Assembly (NCBI GenBank): GCA_032251145.1 | Contig: JAVVER010000082.1 | Location: forward strand, 1-15,055 | Origin: BRH-c54 sp032251145 | GTDB lineage: Bacteria; Bacteroidota; Bacteroidia; Flavobacteriales_E; Vicingaceae | DNA: 15,055 nucleotides | Reading direction: 5' to 3' | Shown: piece by piece, positions 5,828 to 14,229 of the stretch | How positions within the stretch are numbered: the first letter of the stretch is position 1 | Layout: every line of letters begins with the position of its first letter | The notes under the pieces: model-generated | The model's database searches: none | Told to the model about the DNA's origin: nothing | The model's input: the letters and a program-made list of their open reading frames with translations, nothing else | Program-made: the position numbers and the translations under genes

Positions 5828-6826
5828 ATGAAGCACTTAATATTTACGCTTACTTTTTTATCTTTTATTGCTTGTAATACAAGTCCTGAAAAAAAAGCTC
5901 CTAACGAAGTAAAAGGATATGCCCAAGGTACAACCTACCAAATTTTATATATAGATGATAGAAATTTTCAACGCTCGGTAGATTCTATTTTAATTGCCAT
6001 AGATAATTCACTGTCTACTTACAACAAACGCTCTATCATTACTAATTTTAATCAGGCAGATAGTATATTAGAAATTGATGCTTATTTTATTGATGTTTTT
6101 AATATGGCTAAAGATGTTTACATAACAACAGGAGGTGCTTTTAACCCTACTGTTACACATTTAGTAAATGCTTGGGGATTTGGCTTTAAAAACACCGAAA
6201 AGACAGACAGTGCTACTATTGATAGCTTGTTACAATTTACCAATTTTGATTTAATTACGATTGAAAACAATATCGCCATTAAGCAAAATAAAAATATGAT
6301 GTTAGATTTTAACGCTATAGCTCAGGGCTATACTGTTGATGTTATTGCCAGTTTTTTTGATGAAAAAAATGTAAAAAATTACATGATAGAAGTTGGTGGA
6401 GAAATTATTGCCAAAGGAAAAAATGCACAAAAAAAACCTTGGCGAATAGGCATAGATAAACCTATAGAAAATCAGGAAGAAAGAGTATTAGAAGCCGTTA
6501 TTAAGTTAGAAAATGCTGCGTTGGCTACATCTGGCAATTACAGGAAGTTTTATGAAAAAGATGGCGTAAAATATTCCCATACCATTAATCCAGTTACCGG
6601 TTACCCTGTCAGACATACTTTATTAAGCGCTACTGTTGTTACTGATAATTGTGCTTTAGCAGATGCTTATGCTACTGCTTTTATGGTTGTAGGACTAGAA
6701 AAAAGTAAAGAAATTTTAAAAGCCAACCCAACATTAGAGGCTTTACTTATTTATACCAATGAAGAAGGCACCTTAAGCTCCTATTCCACTCCAAAACTTG
6801 CTGAAGCTATTGAGGTTGTTGAGTGA
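5828..6826 (+). CDS. apbE: FAD:protein FMN transferase, ApbE family lipoprotein
   Basis: This 332-residue enzyme covalently attaches FMN, taken from FAD, to a threonine of target proteins such as NqrB, NqrC or RnfG, using Mg2+. A lipoprotein signal precedes Cys16 (FIAC), so it works on the periplasmic side of a membrane. Family signatures appear in order: GGAFNPTV (102-109), AWGFG (115-119), LDFNAIAQGYTVD (159-171), EVGGEI (188-193), TSGNY (234-238), SHTINPVTGYPV (250-261), and DNCALADAYATAF (273-285), in which Asp279 and Thr283 match the spacing of the metal-binding Asp and Thr. The length is typical. No Nqr, Rnf or other flavinylation substrate gene lies within the window, so its target is elsewhere. 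It is divergent from def and 117 nt upstream of the secreted-protein operon. Confidence 0.96.
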   Translation: MKHLIFTLTFLSFIACNTSPEKKAPNEVKGYAQGTTYQILYIDDRNFQRSVDSILIAIDNSLSTYNKRSIITNFNQADSILEIDAYFIDVFNMAKDVYITTGGAFNPTVTHLVNAWGFGFKNTEKTDSATIDSLLQFTNFDLITIENNIAIKQNKNMMLDFNAIAQGYTVDVIASFFDEKNVKNYMIEVGGEIIAKGKNAQKKPWRIGIDKPIENQEERVLEAVIKLENAALATSGNYRKFYEKDGVKYSHTINPVTGYPVRHTLLSATVVTDNCALADAYATAFMVVGLEKSKEILKANPTLEALLIYTNEEGTLSSYSTPKLAEAIEVVE

Positions 6827-6866
6827 GATATGAAATTGTACTATCTTTTTTAAATTAAAACCATTC

Positions 6867-6882
6867 TAAGTATTTTTACTTA
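6867..6882 (+). terminator. Weak hairpin downstream of apbE
   Basis: TAAGTA-TTTT-TACTTA forms a 6-bp AT-rich stem 40 nt after the apbE stop, with a T-run (6890-6896) a few bases later. The stem is too weak to be a confident intrinsic terminator. Confidence 0.25.
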
Positions 6883-6914
6883 ACCTATTCTTTTTTAGGG
6901 AAGTAAATTAAAAA

Positions 6915-6922
6915 TAAATTTG
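6915..6922 (+). promoter_or_regulatory. Candidate -7 element for the three-gene secreted operon
   Basis: TAAATTTG matches the Bacteroidota -7 consensus TAnnTTTG exactly and lies 21 nt before the ATG at 6944. No TTG occurs in the expected -33 window, so this is a half-supported promoter. A start site near 6929 would leave a short leader. Confidence 0.38.
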
Positions 6923-6943
6923 GTAAAAATTTAAAATTGTTTT

Positions 6944-7819
6944 ATGTTTGTTGACATGCTTAGATACCATTTATTCATATTTATTTTTTTATTCATTACT
7001 GTTACTAATTATGGACAAGATTTTGCTCCTGTGGGAGCAACGTGGCACTATAGTTATACTGAAACATCTCCTCCTTTTAATCAAAGCTACATTTTAATTG
7101 AATCTGTTAAAGACACTATAATTTTAGGAAAGAATGCAAAAAAATTAAGCCAAACACATTACCAATCAAGTAGCAACTCTATTTTTTTAGGTTATGAATT
7201 TATTTACTCTGATTCCAATAAAGTTTACTTATATAAATATAATAAATTCAATTTATTGTACGATTTTAATGCTGTTCAAGGAGATACTATCTTCGTTATA
7301 GAACCTTTATTTATGAATTGTGGCGGAAATGGAGATACACTAATTCCTTTTTTAGTAGATTCAGTTAAGCTAATAAATATTAGTGGTTTTCAAAAAAAAA
7401 TACAGTTTGTTACTAATCTAGAAATAGGGTGGAATTTTGGTGAAAAATTCATTGAAAGCATTGGTAGTAATTATTTCTTATTTCCAACAGATTGTGTAGC
7501 CCCACCTCACATTGATTCCATACGTTGTTACAGCGATAGTTTATTAAGCTACCAATTGGTAAATGATTGTGAGGAAATAATAACAAGTATAAAAGAAAAT
7601 ACTACCAATTTAAATCAATATCCACTACAAACAACTGTTTATAACACTTTAATTCTACCTGACATAAAAGGAGAAGTTACTATTTATGACATTCAAGGAA
7701 AACTACTTTTTAGCGAAAAAATAAAACCAACTATTCCTGTAAACTTAAAAAATGGAATTTATATTGTTTTACTTAAGAACAAAGATTTTCAACATATTTA
7801 TAAAATACTTAAATTATAA
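6944..7819 (+). CDS. Secreted protein of unknown function with degenerate T9SS C-terminal domain
   Basis: This is a 291-residue exported protein and the first gene of a tight three-gene run. The signal peptide is hydrophobic (HLFIFIFLFITV) and cleaved near NYGQ. Met5 (ATG at 6956) is a plausible alternative start, because Asp4 would be unusual in a signal n-region. The body is beta-rich, with VGATWHYSY near the N-terminus followed by YDFNAVQGDTIF, a pattern shared with the next gene (YDFDLQVGDSI) and common among Bacteroidota surface proteins. The C-terminus (about 220-291) has the sorting-domain layout IYDIQGKLL, LKNGIYIVLL, terminal KILKL, but the usual YPNP is replaced by QYPLQTTVYN. It may be a divergent sorting signal. 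Four bases separate its stop from the next start. Function unknown. Confidence 0.85.
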   Translation: MFVDMLRYHLFIFIFLFITVTNYGQDFAPVGATWHYSYTETSPPFNQSYILIESVKDTIILGKNAKKLSQTHYQSSSNSIFLGYEFIYSDSNKVYLYKYNKFNLLYDFNAVQGDTIFVIEPLFMNCGGNGDTLIPFLVDSVKLINISGFQKKIQFVTNLEIGWNFGEKFIESIGSNYFLFPTDCVAPPHIDSIRCYSDSLLSYQLVNDCEEIITSIKENTTNLNQYPLQTTVYNTLILPDIKGEVTIYDIQGKLLFSEKIKPTIPVNLKNGIYIVLLKNKDFQHIYKILKL

Positions 7820-7823
7820 TGAC

Positions 7824-8762
7824 ATGAGAAAAACTAAACCTCTTCATTCATTAAGTTTTAAACCTCTTCTTCTTTTGGTTGTTTTAATAACAACATCAAC
7901 CCTCAAAGCTCAGAACTATATGCCCATGGCAATTGATAGCTCTTACTGGGTGTTAAGTGATAATAATAATTGTAGTAATATATCTCTTCAAACTGATGAA
8001 AACATTACCCAATATTACTTGTACGGAGATACTGTAATCTCTTCGATAACTTATAAAAAAATATATAGAAGAACTGGATATAAAAGTGCTTGCTTTGATA
8101 CTGTAATTAGTTATTCTCCATTTATCTTATACGCTGCTTTGCGAGATGATACATTAAACAAAAAAGTATATACTATACTTTTTCAAAATCAAAATGGAAC
8201 ACCATGTCCAACAAGTCAGGAATTTATGTTGTACGATTTTGATTTACAAGTTGGAGATTCTATTAAAACAAATGATTGGTGTATTTTATCTGTTGATGAA
8301 GAAATAATTTCTACCAACTATACAACAACATTTTCTATCCCTAATGTTAAAAATTTTGAATTGGGCAATAATTTAAATGGTCTTTATTTATATGAAGGAA
8401 TTGGTTCTTTTTTAGGTTTATATGAAATGATTTGGATAAGTGTTAGTGGAGTACAACAAGTTTTAGTTGATTATTGTAGAGGAAGTTGCGATTTAATTAC
8501 CACTATTGATGAAAAAAATAAACTACAAGAACAAGTAAGTGTTTATCCCAATCCATCTATAAACTACTTTGTAATTAAAAACACCATGGAAATACCTTTA
8601 GAATATGTAGTTTACTCAATTGATGGAAAACAAATTCAAACAGGAATTATAAATTCATCAACTAAAAAAATTTATGTCCCAACTCAAAAAGGAATTTACT
8701 ACCTAAAATTAATAGATATCAAAACCAAACAGTCTTCATTTTATAAACTTTTCAAAATATAA
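7824..8762 (+). CDS. Secreted protein of unknown function with T9SS type A sorting domain
   Basis: This is a 312-residue exported protein. I chose ATG 7824 because it begins a good signal peptide (MRKTKPLHSLSFKPLLLLVV, cleavage near LKAQ) just 4 nt after the previous stop. The in-frame ATG at 7752 would overlap the previous gene by 68 nt and bury the signal peptide. The body resembles the preceding protein in style (YMPMAIDSSYWVL; YKKIYRRTG; LYDFDLQVGDSI) and contains several cysteines. The sorting domain spans about 238-312, with YPNP at 241-244, VYSIDGKQ, QKGIYYLKL and terminal KLFKI. It is the middle gene of the operon and lies 4 nt from the next start. No catalytic motif is visible. Confidence 0.9.
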   Translation: MRKTKPLHSLSFKPLLLLVVLITTSTLKAQNYMPMAIDSSYWVLSDNNNCSNISLQTDENITQYYLYGDTVISSITYKKIYRRTGYKSACFDTVISYSPFILYAALRDDTLNKKVYTILFQNQNGTPCPTSQEFMLYDFDLQVGDSIKTNDWCILSVDEEIISTNYTTTFSIPNVKNFELGNNLNGLYLYEGIGSFLGLYEMIWISVSGVQQVLVDYCRGSCDLITTIDEKNKLQEQVSVYPNPSINYFVIKNTMEIPLEYVVYSIDGKQIQTGIINSSTKKIYVPTQKGIYYLKLIDIKTKQSSFYKLFKI

Positions 8763-8766
8763 TCCC

Positions 8767-11700
8767 ATGAAAACAAAAAAGAAATTTATATTATTAATTA
8801 GCACTTTCATACTATTATTTTCAACAGTATACAGTCAAAATGCTATAAATAAAAATGGTAGTTATTCCAATTTTTACGATTTTTTAAATCAATATTTTAA
8901 TGATCCATTATATCAACCTTCTAATTTTGAAGGAGGATTAGACAATTATTTACGTAATACACATAAGTTAGTAGGAGGAAGCTTACATCCGAATGGGGAT
9001 TTTTCAATAGCAGCAGGAGCAATAATTAATTATACATCTAATTTTTCTATTTCAAGCTCTTCTTATAATCCAAATTGGATATCTTTAGGACCTCACGATG
9101 ATACTAACTTACCTATTAATAATCAAAGTGGAGTAGGTCAAATCCATAGATTAGAGTTCGATCCTAATTATGATGGTTTAACAAACCAAACTTTATATGC
9201 GACCTCTGGGTTTGGTGGTTTATGGAAAAGTGAAGATGACGGTTTAAACTGGGTGTCAATGAATACAGATACACAACTACCAATTAGTTCAGTTTCAGGA
9301 ATAGCTATTAATCCACTTAATCCAAATAATATTTTTATAAGTACTGGAGATGGAGATGGTGGGTTTGGTTTAAGATTTACAAATAATAGTGGTGTACCTA
9401 ATCCTGTTCCAACTGTTGGAGTTTATAGAACTTTTGATGGAGGACAAACATGGGAAGACATAAATAACGGATTATTATCTAATTTTTCGTTAGGAGGGAT
9501 AATAAGGGAAATAAAAATTAATCCTATCAATCCTGACGAAGTAATACTGGCTAGTTCTTCTGGAGTAATAAAAACCAACAATGCTACTAGTGCAACTCCA
9601 ACATGGAATGTTGAATTTACTGGAATAGGTACTTTAACTGATACTGAATTTAGAGGAATAGAATATAAACCTAACGACCCTTCTATAATTTATGCAAGTG
9701 GGACTGACATTTACAAATTTGATGGTTTTACATGGAGTTCTATGACAGGAGCAAGCACAGGTCTTAATTTTAGTGCATTACCCAATTCTTTTACACCTGT
9801 TAGGATAAATATTGCTGTAACGCCAGCTGATCCAAATATTTTGTATGCTTATATATACGGCACTGAAAATACCAATAATAGTAAAATATATGTTTATATT
9901 TATAAAAATAACACATGGACACAACTTTATCAGGCAAATGGAACTAGTTCTTCTACAGTCGATTTTAAATTAAACTGGTTAGGAATAGCCGTTTCACCTG
10001 TAAATCCAAATGAATATTATTTTGGTTATACAATAGTTTCTGGATCAGAAGATTACTTAACCGTTCCTACACATAATATTTCTAGTTACTTTGGATCTTT
10101 TGGAATACATCCCGATGTTCATGTATTAAAGTTTCAACCAAATGTAATTAATCCAGGTTTGTTTGCAGGAACGCATGGTGGAGTTAATTTTTTACCTGCA
10201 CCAAGCGATCCTAACCCAGTTAATAGATGGCAAAGAAAATATAAGGGATTAGCCGCAACTTTAATTTGGACTTTTGATAATTCTGAATATGACAAAAGAA
10301 AATTAATTGGAAAACAAGATTTGGGATTTAGCTATCTAAATCCCATTAATAACAACTGGGAGACAATTACAGGAGGAGATGGTTATGGTGCAAGAATTGA
10401 TGATGAAAATCCTGATGACGCATATATTCAGGGAAATTTTGCTTTCCAAAAAAGAAATTTATCAACAAACTCAGTTATTGGGAATGAATTTAGTCTATTA
10501 CCAATAGATTATTTTGAAAACGTAAAATCATTAACAGGAACCACTTTTCCAATGTTAAATCATCCAACCAGTGGTCAATTATATTTTGGATTTACAGAGT
10601 TATACAAAAGAAAAAAAAGAAGTATATCATCAGGTGATACCCCTAGTGACATTTGGCAAATAGAATCTGATGTACATAAAGTATCAGGACATCAAGCTCA
10701 ATGGCAAAGAGATGTTTCAGAATTTGCAATTGCAACTTCTAATACAGATTATATTTACATTGTTACATCAGGTTCAGATAATGGGTTTAATGGTCCGTTA
10801 AGTAGTTGGCAACTCAATCCAATTTTATTAAGAACAACAACAGGTGGTTGTAATGGAAATCCGTTAGCTAATTGTTTCACAGACATAACTTCTAATTTAC
10901 CCAATATTTACCAAGGAGCTACTGACTACCCTGTAATTACTGGTATAGCTGTTAATCCATCAGATGAAAAAGAATTATGGGTTACATTTGCAGGATATGA
11001 TCCAACTTTAAAAGTGTGGCATTCAACTAATGCTGGTGATACATGGACAAATTTTGATCCTAATGGAGTCCTGCCTAATTTATCAGTTAATGGTATTGTG
11101 TATCAAGAAGGCACAAATGGTATTTTATATATAGGAACTGATGTTGGAGTTTATGTTAAAGAAGGAAGTGCAAATGATTGGGAAAAATATGGAGATTTTC
11201 CAAATGTAAGAGTAACTGAATTAAAAATAAATTCATGCAAAGGTAAATTAGATGTAGCAACCTACGGTAGAGGCCTATGGCAAGGGGATTTATTGCCAAG
11301 CATTGGAATTGTTTCAAGTGGAAGAATAGTAAATTCATCCGAAACATGGACAGGTAATAAAAGTGTGAAAAGTAACTTAACTATTAAGAGTGGAGCAACT
11401 TTAACCTTATTAAATGGAATTTTAAATATGCCTAAAAATGGCAAAATCATCATCGAAAAAGGAGCACGCCTAATTGTAAATGGAGCTCTCATAACCAATT
11501 TATGTGGGGAAATGTGGGGAGGTATTGAAGTGAGAGGAGATATGAATCTTAGTCAATACGTTTCTGGAGCTCAAGGAGTATTAGATATTTTGAACAATTC
11601 AACTATTGAAAATGCTCGTTTTGCAGTACATACCAGTGAACACGATGTAAACAATAATTATATATGGGGTACGTTTGGGGGAATTGTACGAGTAAGAGAT

Positions 11701-14181
11701 AGTCATTTCAAAAACAATTATCATGGAATTGATTTTGGACCTTATCAAAATTTTAATCCTTTTACCAATGCTCCTGCTAATGATTTAAGCTTTGTCAATA
11801 ATACTACATTTACATGGGATGATAATGGAAATATGGTAGATTTGGGAATATTGCCTTATTCTCATATTGGTATGTGGAATAGTCATGGCATTCAGCTTAG
11901 AGGAAACAAATTTAGAAATGATGCGAGTATCACTACTTATTCTGTATTAGATAGAGGTAGAGGAATTGTTAGTTTTGATGCAGAATTTAGATTAGACAGA
12001 AGGTGTACGAGTTTAACATTTCCATGTTCGAGCTACGACAATAGCACCTTTAATAATTTAACTTATGGCATACAAGCAGAAAATAGCAATGCTTTTAACA
12101 GTTTTGTTGTCAACTATGCCGATTTTGTAAATTGCCTCAGAGGTGCATATCTTAAAAATGTAGATTATGCAGAAATTGTAAACAGTACTTTTGATATTGC
12201 TGAAGAATTTTTTGGCAGCCCTTCTTATGGCATTTATTTGGACAATTGTAACGGTTATGAAATAGAAGAAAATAACTTTTTTACTACTGCCGGAAATGCC
12301 ACTTATGGCATTTATACCAAAGCATCTGGCACAACTGCCAACGAAATTTACAACAACCAATTAAACAACCTCCAAATTGCTAATCAAACTGAAGGAGTAA
12401 ATGGAATTCTTGTTGGAATACCTAACGGTCTTGTGTTCCGTTGTAATCAAAATAGTAACACAAATACTGCCGATATTGCCGTTACTACAGGAGTAGTAAA
12501 CAAAAATCAAGGTAATTGCAACAATGATCAAAATCCTGCCAACAACTTGTTTGCTGGTACAGCAACTAATGATATTTGGTTAAACTCCTCCATGCCTTTT
12601 ATGGATTACTACCATAGTTCTGGTAATGCTCAATTAGTGCCTACTAATAATTTTCCATTTGGAGCAGTGATAACTACAGATTGTAATACATCTACATTCA
12701 ATCAATCCGTAAACTGCTCATCACGTCAGCAAGTTGTGAGTAATCCAACTGGTTTATTAGCCAACTTAAGTACTTTAAGGATACAGCAACAAACACTAAC
12801 TGATGTAATTGATAATGGTAATACTAAAGCTCTTGTCGATTTAATTAACAGTACTGCTCCCGATTGGCAAATCAAGAATGAATTAATGGCAGCATCTCCT
12901 TATTTGTCGGAGCAAGTGTTGGTGGCGATGTTATTAAAATCGTCTGCTTTACCAGACTGGGTGGTGCAACAAGTATTGTATGCCAACGTTCCATTAACGG
13001 ATAAGGTTTTTATTACTATGCTTCAACGAATTCCTGCATTACCTAACCATATTGTCCATCACTTAGCTTTAGAAAGCAGTCCTTTAAGTAACGAAGAACA
13101 AATAGCACTAATAAAACGTGTGCCTGCTCTACCCGATTGGGTAATTACGCCAGTAATGGTTGAAAACAGCCCGTTGTTTGATGAAGTTCTTATTGCCTTA
13201 ATGGAAAGAACACCAACAATAGCCGATTGGAGCATTAGAAACATTTTTGTACGAAATGCCCCATTATCTAACGAAGTTACTGAAGTGTTAGACAATCAAG
13301 GTTATCCTAATTGGTTAATTAACAACATCAACAACAGTCCGTTTATAGCAGGTGATGCTATAGAAAAACCTCAACCACTTTCACCATTGTTGGAACAATA
13401 CAATGAAATAGGTGTTGTTAATCATAAAATTCAATTAACCGAAAATGAATTATTCCGAACTTATTTACATGACACCACAGGCACTTATGGATTAAATGAT
13501 GTACTTGCTTATTTAAAACAACAAAATCATAACAATGATGATGAAGCAACTTGCTGTGCTAAAAAATTATCGTGTGCATTAATCAAAAATAAAGAACATC
13601 AAGAAGCTCAAAACACTATAGATTCATTAAGACAAGACAGTACATTAACTGATTTTTGTGACTTCCATACAGCTCTTAATGACTTGGGACAAGCAACACC
13701 TGGAACCATTGATAGTATTACCAATGCGGCCATTACACAAACCATTGAAAGTGTGGCTAACTCTATTAGTGCAGGTAAAGAAAAAGCAGGTGCTGAGGCA
13801 TTATTACAATTTGCTGGATTAGATAATTTTTCGGAAACTTTTGAACCATTAAATGCTAATTTAAGAACCAAATCAACTGATGGTAAACCTACTCCGGGAA
13901 CAGTCGAATTACTTAACCCCAATTATAAAGATGATTTAATAAAAGTATATCCTAATCCTAATAATGGAAAATTTTATGTAGAATACGCTATAGAGGCTAT
14001 GCAAACAGGTAGTTTTATATTAACGGATTTATTAGGAAAAGAAATATTCAGAAAACCCTTAAAAAATAATAAAGGACGATTAGATATTAAAGAACAAATA
14101 ATACCCGGTATTTATTTATATCAAATTATTGTAAATGGAGAAACTTACTCTGTTAACAAATTAGTAATTAATAATCAATAA
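8767..14181 (+). CDS. Giant mosaic T9SS cargo: Asp-box propeller, beta-helix, 30-residue helical repeats
   Basis: This is an 1804-residue exported protein of unknown target. The signal peptide ends near VYSQ (residue 23-24). Residues about 100-842 form a sortilin/BNR-like propeller, opened by WISLGP (104-109), with Asp boxes SEDDGLNW (155-162), TFDGGQTW (222-229) and STNAGDTW (753-760), and closed by VATYGRGLW (830-838), a usual end of such propellers. Residues about 845-1305 have parallel beta-helix character: a hydrophobic IIIEKGARLIVNGA strand ladder, the LCGEMWGGIEVRG motif (912-924) and many N-rich turns. Residues 1363-1513 are five tandem helical repeats of about 30 residues. Residues about 1530-1715 are helical with a CC/C cluster. 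The sorting domain is about 1719-1804, with YPNP at 1728-1731 and a terminal NKLVINNQ. It is the last gene of the operon, followed by a strong terminator. An adhesin or surface-binding role is plausible but inferred. Confidence 0.93.
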   Translation: MKTKKKFILLISTFILLFSTVYSQNAINKNGSYSNFYDFLNQYFNDPLYQPSNFEGGLDNYLRNTHKLVGGSLHPNGDFSIAAGAIINYTSNFSISSSSYNPNWISLGPHDDTNLPINNQSGVGQIHRLEFDPNYDGLTNQTLYATSGFGGLWKSEDDGLNWVSMNTDTQLPISSVSGIAINPLNPNNIFISTGDGDGGFGLRFTNNSGVPNPVPTVGVYRTFDGGQTWEDINNGLLSNFSLGGIIREIKINPINPDEVILASSSGVIKTNNATSATPTWNVEFTGIGTLTDTEFRGIEYKPNDPSIIYASGTDIYKFDGFTWSSMTGASTGLNFSALPNSFTPVRINIAVTPADPNILYAYIYGTENTNNSKIYVYIYKNNTWTQLYQANGTSSSTVDFKLNWLGIAVSPVNPNEYYFGYTIVSGSEDYLTVPTHNISSYFGSFGIHPDVHVLKFQPNVINPGLFAGTHGGVNFLPAPSDPNPVNRWQRKYKGLAATLIWTFDNSEYDKRKLIGKQDLGFSYLNPINNNWETITGGDGYGARIDDENPDDAYIQGNFAFQKRNLSTNSVIGNEFSLLPIDYFENVKSLTGTTFPMLNHPTSGQLYFGFTELYKRKKRSISSGDTPSDIWQIESDVHKVSGHQAQWQRDVSEFAIATSNTDYIYIVTSGSDNGFNGPLSSWQLNPILLRTTTGGCNGNPLANCFTDITSNLPNIYQGATDYPVITGIAVNPSDEKELWVTFAGYDPTLKVWHSTNAGDTWTNFDPNGVLPNLSVNGIVYQEGTNGILYIGTDVGVYVKEGSANDWEKYGDFPNVRVTELKINSCKGKLDVATYGRGLWQGDLLPSIGIVSSGRIVNSSETWTGNKSVKSNLTIKSGATLTLLNGILNMPKNGKIIIEKGARLIVNGALITNLCGEMWGGIEVRGDMNLSQYVSGAQGVLDILNNSTIENARFAVHTSEHDVNNNYIWGTFGGIVRVRDSHFKNNYHGIDFGPYQNFNPFTNAPANDLSFVNNTTFTWDDNGNMVDLGILPYSHIGMWNSHGIQLRGNKFRNDASITTYSVLDRGRGIVSFDAEFRLDRRCTSLTFPCSSYDNSTFNNLTYGIQAENSNAFNSFVVNYADFVNCLRGAYLKNVDYAEIVNSTFDIAEEFFGSPSYGIYLDNCNGYEIEENNFFTTAGNATYGIYTKASGTTANEIYNNQLNNLQIANQTEGVNGILVGIPNGLVFRCNQNSNTNTADIAVTTGVVNKNQGNCNNDQNPANNLFAGTATNDIWLNSSMPFMDYYHSSGNAQLVPTNNFPFGAVITTDCNTSTFNQSVNCSSRQQVVSNPTGLLANLSTLRIQQQTLTDVIDNGNTKALVDLINSTAPDWQIKNELMAASPYLSEQVLVAMLLKSSALPDWVVQQVLYANVPLTDKVFITMLQRIPALPNHIVHHLALESSPLSNEEQIALIKRVPALPDWVITPVMVENSPLFDEVLIALMERTPTIADWSIRNIFVRNAPLSNEVTEVLDNQGYPNWLINNINNSPFIAGDAIEKPQPLSPLLEQYNEIGVVNHKIQLTENELFRTYLHDTTGTYGLNDVLAYLKQQNHNNDDEATCCAKKLSCALIKNKEHQEAQNTIDSLRQDSTLTDFCDFHTALNDLGQATPGTIDSITNAAITQTIESVANSISAGKEKAGAEALLQFAGLDNFSETFEPLNANLRTKSTDGKPTPGTVELLNPNYKDDLIKVYPNPNNGKFYVEYAIEAMQTGSFILTDLLGKEIFRKPLKNNKGRLDIKEQIIPGIYLYQIIVNGETYSVNKLVINNQ
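12853..13305 (+). repeat. Five tandem 30-residue (90-nt) repeats inside the giant secreted protein
   Basis: Units begin at residues 1363, 1394, 1424, 1454 and 1484; the first is 31 residues, the rest exactly 30. The shared pattern is [AT]-L-P-D-W-V-I, about seven residues, then P-L-S-x-E-V-L-I-A-L-M-x-R-x-P. Each unit predicts two amphipathic helices broken by Pro, as in an alpha-solenoid. A sixth partial unit (PNWLINNI) follows. The repeats are diverged at DNA level, so they are old rather than recent slippage. Confidence 0.85.
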
Positions 14182-14189
14182 ACTTACTT

Positions 14190-14229
14190 AGTTGAAAAGC
14201 CTGAATATTCAGGCTTTTCAACTTTTTTT
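14190..14229 (+). terminator. Strong intrinsic terminator after the secreted-protein operon
   Basis: A perfect 34-nt palindrome (14190-14223, left arm AGTTGAAAAGCCTGAAT) folds into a stem of up to 15 bp with loop ATAT, followed by a run of T to 14229. It lies 8 nt after the stop of the giant gene. It abuts the next start codon at 14230. Confidence 0.9.

Noticed and set aside
7752..7823. Upstream in-frame ATG extending the second operon gene by 24 residues
   Set aside because: It would overlap the previous gene by 68 nt and place a non-signal sequence ahead of a clear signal peptide at 7824.
12853..13305. CRISPR-like array from the 90-nt periodicity
   Set aside because: The repeats are coding, contiguous without spacers, and conserved as protein rather than as DNA.
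11156..13922. Several minus-strand open frames (63-104 codons) inside the giant gene
   Set aside because: All are antisense to a continuous well-supported coding region, lack signal peptides or domain motifs, and are expected by chance.
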